A stretch of DNA of 10,393 nucleotides from Halieaceae bacterium UBA6060 (GCA_002428935.1 DIYG01000062.1:1-10393); one strand, 5' to 3'; positions 1 to 6,168 are shown, counted from the first letter of the stretch. Notes: generated from the sequence alone by a model not told the origin. Translations and numbers: made by a program.

Positions 1-19
1 CAGGTCTGAACTACTACAA

Positions 20-1846
20 CTAGCCATCTTCCAAAAGCAGCACACAAGGATCGCCCCTTGGTGTCAATATCGTCGTATGTCGCTTGCCCCGCGTCACACT
101 TACCCGAAGGTTCTGTCGAGTCTGGTCATCGATTTTGTCGCGGGAATTGAAGCGCACGATACGGTCGGCGTTGTAGGGTGGTTGACCCTTCCGCTTAATC
201 GGCCAACCCTCGAAGATGATCACTTCATCGAACTGCTTACCCTTGGCCTTGTGCATATTCATTACCAAAACGCCGGTCTCGGGTTTGGCGTTGGTCGAAA
301 AATGCTCCCGAACAAAGGCTTGCCGAATGATAACTAGCGCGTTGCGATACGCGCCGCTATCCCGCCAGTCCTGCGAGAGTGCCTGACGGAGTTGGGTCCC
401 ACGCTCCAGCATGCGGATGTTCCGTACCTCGTTAGCGATCTCTTTCAACCGCGGACAAGCACCATCCTCCAAAAGGCGCCGCATAGCTCGCCAATCCTCG
501 TCCGGATCGCCGGTGAGCGCTAGTTCTCGTGCCTCACCATAGACGGCGAGCATGGCGACAAGGACGCTGTTCTTGCGGAGTGCTTTGCCGCTGGCGAGGC
601 AGGCAAGCTGTTCGCCGTATGCTTTCCGGATCCTGGTAGCCTCGCTCAGAGCGCTTTTAGTCGGTGTGTCGCCGCCCTTGCCATGGAAATAGTTGCAGAT
701 CAGGGTGATGAACCGCTCGAAGTGAGAGCCATCGGTATCCGGCTGCAGGAGCAACGCGATAACCTCGGCACCGAGAATCGCGGCTTCCAGTTCGATAACC
801 GCTGAATGTGGAATTTCGGTCATCCCACCTGGCGGCGATCGAAAGGCGTCTGACACCAAGCGGGTCATCTTTTTCGTCGGCACGAGGATGACCAGCGACC
901 ATTCCTTCACGCCGGCATCAACAAGCCGCCTCCGCGCCTCATACGTCGTGGTTGTAAGCGCGGATAACGCCTGATTGGTGTTGGGGGGATAAACGGAGAT
1001 CTGCACGCCTACATACGGCTCGTCGCGGAACTTGCCCTTGAGGATGTCGTTGCCGAAGACTCCGATGTCAGTGCCCGCGCTGCGATGGTTGTCGGTGCTG
1101 AGGTCCACTTCGGCTGGCGTGAAAGCAGTCCTAAAGTGTTCGAGGCGCTTCGGATCGGCGCCAATCCAGTCGTAGATTCGTTGCTCAGGATCGGCAAGCG
1201 CAATAAGGGTGATGACTTCTCCAAGCGCCTGGACGACACTCCATTGCTCCGCGTTGGTATCCTGGAACTCGTCGAGGATGATGACGGGGTACATCGTGGC
1301 CAGCAGCCTTCGAATGCGCTCACTGCCATGAAGGATGTCTCCTACATAGGGCGCAAAAAGATCGAAGCAGACGGCGCCGTCGTCGCGGGCCAGCCGTAAG
1401 CGTTCTGCGGCCTCCTTCTCCTCCTTCTCCTCCTCGACCTTCTCGGCGTCGGTGAGTTTCGATGCAGCCGCATAGGCGCTGCGGATCCCAGACAGGGCGA
1501 TCGCCTCGGTCGGCGGCGTCAGAATATCGATCCGTCGAGGTAGGCCAATCAGATACCCATGCGCCTTCAGGATACGCCAAAAAAAGGAATGGTAGGTCTC
1601 GACGTCAATTCGTCGCTTCTGCTCGCGGGGTATTTGCTGTTCGTACTCGATGGTCTCGACGACGCGGGAGACGGTCGCGCGGGCGAAGCTGAGGAACAAC
1701 ACCTTCTGTCCCGGCCGCAACCGCCGCTCGGCAATCTGCGCGGCCTTAAGAATGGAGACCGTGGTCTTGCCGGAGCCCGGCCCTCCCGTGACGAGGAGGT
1801 GACCGTCGGCCGCCATAATCTCAAGTTGCTTATCGGTTAATTGCAT
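20..1846 (-). CDS. gajB: GajB, UvrD/Rep-like superfamily 1 helicase of a Gabija-type defence system
   Basis: This is the helicase partner of the OLD nuclease encoded just upstream. In Gabija, GajB binds GajA in a large complex and is thought to respond to nucleic acid ends and nucleotide state during phage infection. Superfamily 1 motifs appear in order, numbered from the ATG at 1846 (608 residues): Walker A GGPGSGKTT (21-29), the DEFQDT Walker B box (192-197), motif III LADPEQRIYDW (217-227), DNHRS (252-256), MHKAKGKQFDEV (531-542) and a motif VI-like VSVTRGK (582-588). A charged Glu/Lys stretch at about 133-153 is probably a short coiled coil. The protein is longer than the roughly 494-residue founding GajB of Bacillus cereus. 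A GTG two codons upstream (1852) is also possible; the ATG has AGAAG nine bases before it. The start lies inside the end of gajA, which suggests translational coupling. The stop is TAG. Confidence 0.93.
   Translation of the reverse strand: MQLTDKQLEIMAADGHLLVTGGPGSGKTTVSILKAAQIAERRLRPGQKVLFLSFARATVSRVVETIEYEQQIPREQKRRIDVETYHSFFWRILKAHGYLIGLPRRIDILTPPTEAIALSGIRSAYAAASKLTDAEKVEEEKEEKEAAERLRLARDDGAVCFDLFAPYVGDILHGSERIRRLLATMYPVIILDEFQDTNAEQWSVVQALGEVITLIALADPEQRIYDWIGADPKRLEHFRTAFTPAEVDLSTDNHRSAGTDIGVFGNDILKGKFRDEPYVGVQISVYPPNTNQALSALTTTTYEARRRLVDAGVKEWSLVILVPTKKMTRLVSDAFRSPPGGMTEIPHSAVIELEAAILGAEVIALLLQPDTDGSHFERFITLICNYFHGKGGDTPTKSALSEATRIRKAYGEQLACLASGKALRKNSVLVAMLAVYGEARELALTGDPDEDWRAMRRLLEDGACPRLKEIANEVRNIRMLERGTQLRQALSQDWRDSGAYRNALVIIRQAFVREHFSTNAKPETGVLVMNMHKAKGKQFDEVIIFEGWPIKRKGQPPYNADRIVRFNSRDKIDDQTRQNLRVSVTRGKRHTTILTPRGDPCVLLLEDG
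1412..1429 (-). repeat. Two tandem copies of a 9-base unit inside gajB
   Basis: The plus strand reads CTCCTTCTC twice in a row, followed by a further CTCCTC. On the coding strand this gives the Glu/Lys-rich run in the predicted coiled coil of GajB. The unit is a multiple of three, so copy-number slippage would lengthen or shorten the helix without breaking the frame. It is probably just low-complexity coding sequence. Confidence 0.6.
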
Positions 1847-3683
1847 CCGCACCGGCTTCTAGCGGGACCGGCGCCTCGCCGCTGTCGGCGGTAGCGGGAG
1901 CGGGAGCGGGCGCACAAGTGTCATTCACAGCGATACATGCCTCACGAAGCCAGGCAGGGATCTCGTCCTCGCTGCATTGGGCGAGGAAGTCGGCGACGCC
2001 CCAGTTGGCCTTCGTCCAGCCGAAATAGTCCCCAAGTGCGTCAGAGGCTGAAGCCTCTACGTCTGGGTACTTCGCTGTGAGATGCGGCGGCCAGTCAACT
2101 AGCTTGGTGAATCGCTTAAGAGCATCCTGAGTCGTATTCTTCACTACGAGGTCCTCAAAACCTTTCTCATCATGCATCAACAGCAGTTCGACTTGGTCCT
2201 CGATGAGCTCTTTGTTCGCATCGTCCTGTTTGTCACATATGGCGAAGACGCGCTTCCCCAGCTCACGATAGAGATTGGCCATACCGGGAATGCTGTTCTG
2301 GCTGCCGGCATCAATCGTGCAGATGCCGAGTGCTTCCAGCGACGAATAGGAGTCGGGCTTCAGTTCCGACAACCGACGGCACACTACCGGAAAAGCGGTC
2401 GCCTCAGTTGCCCCTTCGGCGACTAGAATGCGGCGCGCGAGCAAACCTTCACAGAAGCGGGTACGGAACTCCTGGCGGTAGCGCTTCGGCTTGACGCTGT
2501 CGGGCAAGGCGATGGCGCGCTGGGCAAGCACACCCTTTTCATCCCGCCCCAGCACGACGGTCTCGTCGAGCAAGAATTCCTCCAGAACATAAGGCGAATG
2601 GGAGGTGAAAATGGTTTGGGACGCCAGCTTGCGGATCTCGTGGACTATCCCCTTCTGGGCGTAGGGTGGGATGGCGGTCTCCGGCTCCTCCATCGCGAAG
2701 ATGACGTTCTGCTTGTCCTCAGCGATCTGTGACAGCATGGCTAGCACGAGCATGTTGATGGTGCCTGTGCCTTGCCGATAGAACGGCGCAGCATGACTAC
2801 CCTCGCCCGTAGCGATGAACGCGGTGATGACCTTCCGCAGGTGTTCTCGGGTTAGGTTGGAGACCTTAAGGTGAGGCTCAATTCCCCACTCGCTTGGGAC
2901 GTATTTCTTCAGCGCCGTGTTGATGCTCTCCAGCACGCCGGAGATACCGAGCTTAGGGTCGCTGGCAACCGAGTAATCGGCAATCGAAGTGATGGTGTCT
3001 TCCCACATCTGCGGCCTGACCTCTTTCAAGCGCAGGATAATGTCCAGCAAGCTGCCTCTTTCCAAGCTCAGCGCGCGTGAACCAGTACGCAGCGAGCGCA
3101 GGTACAAGAACCCGCAGACCTGCTTATCCTTTTTGGAGAACAGGACGGGGGTGTCGCTCTCGGTGAGGCTTCGGCTGAAATACGTCTTGCCTTCGAAATC
3201 GTCCTCCTCCGGGTCGTACCAGCCGTGAAAGGCGACGCGCAGCGCCTCAGTGATGTGCGCCGCATCCACGCCCGCCGGGTAGGCCTCTTGGTAGAAGGTA
3301 TCCGTGGCGGCGTCCCAAAATTCAATGTAGTCACCGAACTTGGCCTTCTGTTCCTCGGTCAGGTCGGCGATAGCCACCTCGATCTCAATCCGCGGTGCGT
3401 CTGCGCCAATTGCGCCCGGCGCCTCGCCGTCAGCACCCTCGTTTCCGGCGGCTCCTCCGTCTGCATCAACGGGCGTTGCAAGATACTTGCCCTGGAAAAA
3501 ATCGTGCTCATCAATAGGAGGCCGGCGGTTCAGACGATCAGGCCCGAGGACAAGGTCAAGAGCCTCAAGGAGCGTCGTCTTTCCAGTATTGTTGTCGCCA
3601 ATGAGGACCGCATGCTTTGGAAGCAGAATGGTCGCAGCCTTTACCCCGCGAAAATTCGCGATACTCAGGCGACAAACTTTCAT
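1830..3683 (-). CDS. gajA: GajA, OLD-family ATPase with Toprim nuclease domain (class 2 OLD, Gabija-type)
   Basis: This 617-residue protein joins an ABC-type ATPase to a Toprim nuclease. Visible ATPase parts are Walker A GDNNTGKT (29-36), a signature-like YRQGTGTINML (302-312), Walker B IFAMEEPE (328-335) with E332/E333, and the switch histidine in TSHSP (360-364). The Toprim domain starts at about 418 with LVAEGATE (catalytic glutamate probably E423), continues through TIDAG (456-460) and the acidic CDKQDD (483-488), and ends near EKGFEDL (506-512). OLD nucleases encoded beside a UvrD-like helicase are class 2 OLD, and the pair defines Gabija, in which GajA nicks or cuts DNA and is held in check by nucleotides. 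B. cereus GajA is about 578 residues. The extra length here is mostly two Ala/Gly/Pro-rich stretches, at about 71-97 inside the ATPase half and 590-613 at the end. The ATG at 3683 has AGAAGGG upstream. A 340-base gap precedes it, so it probably starts its own transcript. Confidence 0.94.
   Translation of the reverse strand: MKVCRLSIANFRGVKAATILLPKHAVLIGDNNTGKTTLLEALDLVLGPDRLNRRPPIDEHDFFQGKYLATPVDADGGAAGNEGADGEAPGAIGADAPRIEIEVAIADLTEEQKAKFGDYIEFWDAATDTFYQEAYPAGVDAAHITEALRVAFHGWYDPEEDDFEGKTYFSRSLTESDTPVLFSKKDKQVCGFLYLRSLRTGSRALSLERGSLLDIILRLKEVRPQMWEDTITSIADYSVASDPKLGISGVLESINTALKKYVPSEWGIEPHLKVSNLTREHLRKVITAFIATGEGSHAAPFYRQGTGTINMLVLAMLSQIAEDKQNVIFAMEEPETAIPPYAQKGIVHEIRKLASQTIFTSHSPYVLEEFLLDETVVLGRDEKGVLAQRAIALPDSVKPKRYRQEFRTRFCEGLLARRILVAEGATEATAFPVVCRRLSELKPDSYSSLEALGICTIDAGSQNSIPGMANLYRELGKRVFAICDKQDDANKELIEDQVELLLMHDEKGFEDLVVKNTTQDALKRFTKLVDWPPHLTAKYPDVEASASDALGDYFGWTKANWGVADFLAQCSEDEIPAWLREACIAVNDTCAPAPAPATADSGEAPVPLEAGADAINR
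1893..1910 (-). repeat. Three tandem AGCGGG hexamers at the 3' end of gajA
   Basis: The plus strand carries AGCGGG three times without interruption. On the coding strand it encodes the alternating Ala-Pro run of the GajA tail (about residues 591-597), just before the gajA/gajB overlap. Gain or loss of a hexamer would keep the frame. The tail looks like a flexible extension rather than a folded domain. Confidence 0.75.
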
Positions 3684-4024
3684 ACTCCTGCCCTTCTTCC
3701 GTTTTCATGTTGAGTGCAATGGTATCGGCCGTTGGTCGTCAACTGAAGACACAACGTAACGAAACATGGATCGACATCAACGAGCGAGGATTGCGCAGAG
3801 CGCGTGGGGGTAGAAGCGGCCGTGGTGTCGCTGGGCCTGTTGCGGAAGTCGCAAGCTTTATGGCGTGGCTTTATCTTACTGCTTTTCGGATGACCGCTCC
3901 TGGCCGAAGGCGGCTGCGGTAGAGCCTCCCTTTGAGCGTCTGCTTAGGAGAACACGCGACTTAGACTGATACGCGCCGTCAATCCTAGTCTGCATCGCTG
4001 ATTTTGTCGCCGGGAAACATCGTT
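3684..4024. other. 340-base intergenic gap upstream of gajA, no gene supported
   Basis: I see no convincing gene here. The minus strand holds a TTGACG at about 3742-3747 that could be a -35 box for gajA, but no good -10 lies at the right distance, so the promoter is not placed. A weak inverted repeat, AGACT and AGTCT separated by 19 bases, lies at about 3963-3991. A plus-strand frame from GTG 3804 to TGA 3893 gives only 29 residues with a hydrophobic end and no ribosome site, and is not called. The gap separates the PDZ-like/VanZ-like pair from Gabija and may mark a junction between modules acquired separately, which is inference. Confidence 0.6.
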
Positions 4025-4888
4025 TTACATCTCCAGCGACTGCAGCACCCATGTCCCACGCTCGTACTCGATGACGCAGCGGTACTGAGTTCGAATCTTC
4101 GCGCCAAAGACATTGTCTGCATCCACGTAGCTTCCGACCGAGTACATACCATCTCTGTGATGCAAAACTCGTGTTTCCCCATAGCTGGCAAAGTCTGCGG
4201 TTGCTGGAGCAAGAAGCTCTCGCTTCACATATCTCTGACACTCGTAGTGCGCTAGGCTTTTGCTATGCGCCGGTCGGGCGCTGTCGTCAGACACCATCGT
4301 GGCGAAAGCGGAAAACGCCATAAACACGAGCAAGCCTATTCCGGTCGCTTTTTCTTTCGCCGATAAATCATCCCATTCTTTCTTAGCGCTGCTACCGCTC
4401 TCGCTTTCCGCGGGATTGAACTCTGGCGGGGTAGACTCGGGCCGTTTCCGGAGTTGTTCCAGTTTTCGTTTGAGAGTCAGTTGCTTGAGCAGAGCTGCAT
4501 TTTCCGACACAGCCGGTTTTGACGCGCTCACCGTGGATGTGGCTTGTTTTTGGGGCAGTTCCTCTAGGTTTTCACTCGCCCCGAGCTGCACTACGCGTAC
4601 TGCAAATGCTTCACCGGTTGGCGTTGCTCTTAGGTCCTGTACGTCGAAGCACAGGCCCCTTCCAGGTATTAGCAGTTCGATTACCTCACCAGATCGCAGC
4701 ACCCGTACAACCAACTTAGGAAGCGCCTCGCTCGCTTCGACAATCGATTTCAGCGCAGCAAGCGATTCATCGCCCAGCAATGGCACCCCAGCGTATTCGA
4801 AGAGCAGGTCTCCAGGCCTGATCATATCGGGCGCCATAGCATCGTCAGCGCCATACACCGCAACAATCTGAAGCGATGGTTTAGCCAT
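4025..4888 (-). CDS. PDZ-like, single-helix membrane protein of unknown function
   Basis: I do not recognise a named family for this 287-residue protein. Residues 1-75 look like a PDZ-type peptide-binding fold, with IRPGDLLFEYAGVPL (23-37) resembling the carboxylate-loop and strand pattern of HtrA-like PDZ domains; there is no protease domain. Residues 110-180 are a charged Lys/Glu/Ser/Pro linker. One hydrophobic helix follows at about 182-199. The end (about 215-285) is a compact domain with cysteines C217 and C271, containing VGSYVDADNVFGAKIRTQYR (251-270) and a tryptophan near the end, a pattern I associate with small domains of uncharacterised bacterial proteins. There is no N-terminal signal, so the PDZ part is probably cytoplasmic and the C-terminal domain outside the inner membrane. 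The ATG overlaps the stop of the VanZ-like gene by eight bases, so the two are very probably co-translated and may work together. Confidence 0.8.
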   Translation of the reverse strand: MAKPSLQIVAVYGADDAMAPDMIRPGDLLFEYAGVPLLGDESLAALKSIVEASEALPKLVVRVLRSGEVIELLIPGRGLCFDVQDLRATPTGEAFAVRVVQLGASENLEELPQKQATSTVSASKPAVSENAALLKQLTLKRKLEQLRKRPESTPPEFNPAESESGSSAKKEWDDLSAKEKATGIGLLVFMAFSAFATMVSDDSARPAHSKSLAHYECQRYVKRELLAPATADFASYGETRVLHHRDGMYSVGSYVDADNVFGAKIRTQYRCVIEYERGTWVLQSLEM

Positions 4889-5390
4889 TCAACGAACCCT
4901 CACTCTTCATAAGAAATGTCGTTGATCTCAGATGCAGGATCACCCAGACGCCGCCACTACCGCTTGCAATCGCCAGCAAGTCAACGGGATCGAATGTGCC
5001 TGGTACACAGCCGATTAATTGGCCGAGTTCCAAAAACGACGAGATCGCGAGCACAAGGGTCAGCCCGATCCGCTGGATGATCTGAGAGGATCGATAGGCA
5101 ACCAGCACCAAGCACGAGCACCCAAAGACCCATAGTCCCGCTGGCAAGGAGTACACCACCCATGAAGAAGGCGGCTGGACCGTTGTTTGAAGGGAGTCTC
5201 GTATGAGACTAACTTGCTGTGATAACCCCAGCAGGTCGATCGCCTCGAAGAGAACCAAGGACCTGGTACGCCACACAATGTAGATAGCAGCCGCAAGAGA
5301 GAGGCTTAAGCTCGCCGCGCCTATTGTGAGGTTTGGCGCACTGAAACTGCAGGGAAACTCCCCACCCCGACCTCTAATCCAAAGAAGCAT
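4881..5390 (-). CDS. VanZ-like small membrane protein
   Basis: This 169-residue protein has four hydrophobic helices at about 21-40, 76-98, 107-126 and 134-153. The stretch FLELGQLIGCVPGTFDPVDL (119-138) follows the VanZ-family pattern of a glutamate and glutamine on helix 3 followed by a short loop and paired aspartates at the start of helix 4 (E121, Q124, D134, D137). The conserved asparagine/glycine of classic VanZ is not obvious, so membership is tentative. VanZ proteins are inner-membrane proteins with mostly unclear roles, one member giving low-level teicoplanin resistance. A TTG at 5432 would extend the frame by 14 residues, but that extension runs through the promoter and palindrome, so I prefer ATG 5390. 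No Shine-Dalgarno precedes this ATG; the promoter position instead suggests a leaderless message. The gene overlaps the next one by eight bases. Confidence 0.75.
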   Translation of the reverse strand: MLLWIRGRGGEFPCSFSAPNLTIGAASLSLSLAAAIYIVWRTRSLVLFEAIDLLGLSQQVSLIRDSLQTTVQPPSSWVVYSLPAGLWVFGCSCLVLVAYRSSQIIQRIGLTLVLAISSFLELGQLIGCVPGTFDPVDLLAIASGSGGVWVILHLRSTTFLMKSEGSLNG

Positions 5391-5395
5391 GTGAC

Positions 5396-5421
5396 GACTA
5401 TAGTCCGTAGACCATCTGTCT
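5396..5421. promoter_or_regulatory. Tandem palindromes in the divergent spacer, candidate operator of the XRE regulator
   Basis: GACTATAGTC (5396-5405) is a perfect 10-base palindrome. Three bases later comes AGAC-N5-GTCT (5409-5421). Two dyads about one and a half helical turns apart between a small XRE gene and its divergent neighbour fit an autoregulatory operator. The first resembles the GACT...AGTC boxes bound by control (C) proteins of restriction-modification systems. The plus-strand TATAGT at 5399-5404 could also serve as the -10 of the XRE gene, with a poor -35, as expected if activation is needed. Binding is inferred. Confidence 0.5.
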
Positions 5422-5426
5422 CTCAA
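5397..5426 (-). promoter_or_regulatory. Promoter for the VanZ-like/PDZ-like pair, predicted leaderless
   Basis: On the minus strand TTGAGA (5426-5421) is separated by 18 bases from TATAGT (5402-5397), a good match to a sigma-70 promoter. Six bases, CGTCAC, separate the -10 from the ATG at 5390, so transcription should start at or next to the A of the start codon. The missing ribosome site before that ATG agrees. The -10 box sits inside the palindrome 5396-5405, so a bound repressor would block it. Confidence 0.55.
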
Positions 5427-5443
5427 GACCAAACATCTGAGTC

Positions 5444-5680
5444 ATGGTTGATCCTGATCAAGCCAAGCGGGTTTTTGGTCGAGTGCTCCGAGAAAGAAGG
5501 TTAGACGCCGGGCTTTCTCAGGAAGCACTCGCAGATCAAGCAGGCTTCGATCGCACCTACATTTCCATGTTAGAGCGCGGTCTACGCCAGCCCAGCTTGC
5601 TTTCGCTGCTCGCTATTTCAGCCTGTCTAGATACAAACGCGTCAGATTTGGTTGAATCGGTCGAACGAGCGCTACGGTAA
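5444..5680 (+). CDS. Small XRE-family (C-protein-like) transcriptional regulator
   Basis: This 78-residue protein is almost entirely one helix-turn-helix domain. LSQEALADQAGFDRTYISML (24-43) gives helix 2, the turn at G34 and the recognition helix, followed by ERGLRQPSLLSL (44-55), the usual XRE ending. Size and sequence resemble the control proteins of restriction-modification systems, which bind DNA as dimers and regulate their own gene; no restriction or methylase gene is visible nearby. The gene diverges from the VanZ-like gene with 53 bases between the start codons, and candidate operator dyads lie in that spacer. No clear Shine-Dalgarno precedes the ATG. Its targets are probably itself and the divergent pair; control of Gabija is possible but not shown. 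It reads toward the tRNA, which runs the other way. Confidence 0.88.
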   Translation: MVDPDQAKRVFGRVLRERRLDAGLSQEALADQAGFDRTYISMLERGLRQPSLLSLLAISACLDTNASDLVESVERALR

Positions 5681-5741
5681 CAATTTCTCCGTAGAGTTTT
5701 TGTATTCGGCTTAGAGCAACAGTGACTGGCGCAATCGCTAC

Positions 5742-5782
5742 CAGAGACTTTGCTCGATGTCAGCGCCGTTTCGAGGTCTCTG
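5742..5782. other. Imperfect long hairpin downstream of the XRE gene
   Basis: CAGAGAC plus CTCGA (5742-5748 and 5753-5757) pairs with TCGAGGTCTCTG (5771-5782), giving twelve base pairs with a four-base bulge and a 13-base loop. On the plus strand it is followed by a T-rich but interrupted run (TTGTTTGT), so it may end the XRE transcript. Its GTCTCT arm also resembles the second dyad of the XRE operator. Confidence 0.4.
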
Positions 5783-5810
5783 AGGGCTTGTTTGTCACAC
5801 ACGAAAAGCA

Positions 5811-5837
5811 GAAAGCCCGCTATTTCTGCGGGCTTTC
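5811..5837 (-). terminator. Rho-independent terminator after tRNA-Ser
   Basis: GAAAGCCCGC (5811-5820) and GCGGGCTTTC (5828-5837) form a perfect ten-base-pair stem with a seven-base loop. Read on the minus strand, it is followed by TGCTTTTC. It lies 41 bases past the encoded CCA end of the tRNA and should end the tRNA transcript. On the plus strand there is no T run, so it is unlikely to be an efficient terminator for the XRE gene. Confidence 0.8.
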
Positions 5838-5878
5838 CGGGGTATAGGCTTCAATGCTTGGGTTTGATTCAGACTGTA

Positions 5879-5969
5879 TGGCGGAGAAGGAGGGATTCGA
5901 ACCCTCGATACGCTATTAACGTATACGCCCTTAGCAGGGGCGCGCCTTCAGCCACTCGGCCACTTCTCC
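5879..5969 (-). tRNA. tRNA-Ser (anticodon GCU)
   Basis: The acceptor stem GGAGAAG (5969-5963) pairs with CTTCTCC (5889-5883), followed by discriminator G and an encoded CCA (5881-5879). The anticodon loop is CTGCTAA, with anticodon GCT at 5935-5933, flanked by the CGCCC/GGGCG stem. The T arm carries GGTTCGAATCC. The long variable arm expected of a class II serine tRNA is present (CGTATACGTTAATAGCGTAT). It reads AGC and AGU codons. The 3' end of this gene faces the accessory genes, the arrangement seen when islands integrate at tRNA genes. Confidence 0.97.
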
Positions 5970-6020
5970 GTGTTACAACATGTTCGGCATTGCGCCGTGA
6001 ATCTATTCTGAGGTCCGCGC

Positions 6021-6134
6021 CTTGGCGAGCGTTACTGGTCGCCAGGCTCCCTGTTCTCAGGGCCGTGATCGTTTAGATCAAACGTCTTCAAAACCGCACC
6101 TGCTCGTTAAGCCACGCGGCCCCTACCCCAGAGG
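6021..6134 (-). other. Structured leader between csrA and tRNA-Ser
   Basis: Three hairpins lie in a row on the minus strand ahead of the tRNA: CGTTT/AAACG around GATCT (6084-6070), perfect CCCTG-AGAA-CAGGG (6062-6049), and CCTGGCGA/TCGCCAAG with one G-U pair (6046-6021). Together with the promoter at 6141-6168 they suggest a structured 5' leader of about 165 bases, cut off during tRNA maturation, or a separate small RNA. No protein frame is supported. No GGA sits in the loops of the second and third hairpins, so a CsrA-sponge role has no support. Confidence 0.4.
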
Positions 6135-6140
6135 CCGGCG

Positions 6141-6168
6141 ATTCTAACACCGAGCCTACGTCGGTAAA
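6141..6168 (-). promoter_or_regulatory. Candidate promoter for tRNA-Ser
   Basis: On the minus strand TTTACC (6168-6163) is followed after 16 bases by TAGAAT (6146-6141) and then the GC-rich CGCCGGCC. A GC-rich discriminator is typical of stable-RNA promoters under stringent control. It lies past the csrA stop and about 165 bases ahead of the mature tRNA, so it would drive the tRNA without the protein genes. Confidence 0.5.

Noticed and set aside
199..207. AACCCTCGA shared by gajB and the tRNA T arm, as a possible attachment repeat
   Set aside because: Nine bases within conserved coding sequence is within chance, and the match does not extend.
3225..3713. A 162-codon open frame on the plus strand
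   Set aside because: It is antisense to the gajA ATPase domain and has no recognisable motif.
3804..3893. 29-residue frame with a hydrophobic end in the gap
   Set aside because: No ribosome site, no family resemblance, and too short to support.
4260..4871. A 203-codon open frame on the plus strand
   Set aside because: It is antisense to the PDZ-like gene, Ser/Thr-rich without domains, and the minus-strand frame has clear domain structure.
5391..5432. TTG start extending the VanZ-like gene
   Set aside because: The extension covers the promoter -35/-10 and the palindrome and is not hydrophobic or signal-like.
5750..6076. A 108-codon open frame on the plus strand
   Set aside because: It runs through the complement of tRNA-Ser and the terminator; its RDSNPR string is the well-known product of translating antisense to a tRNA.
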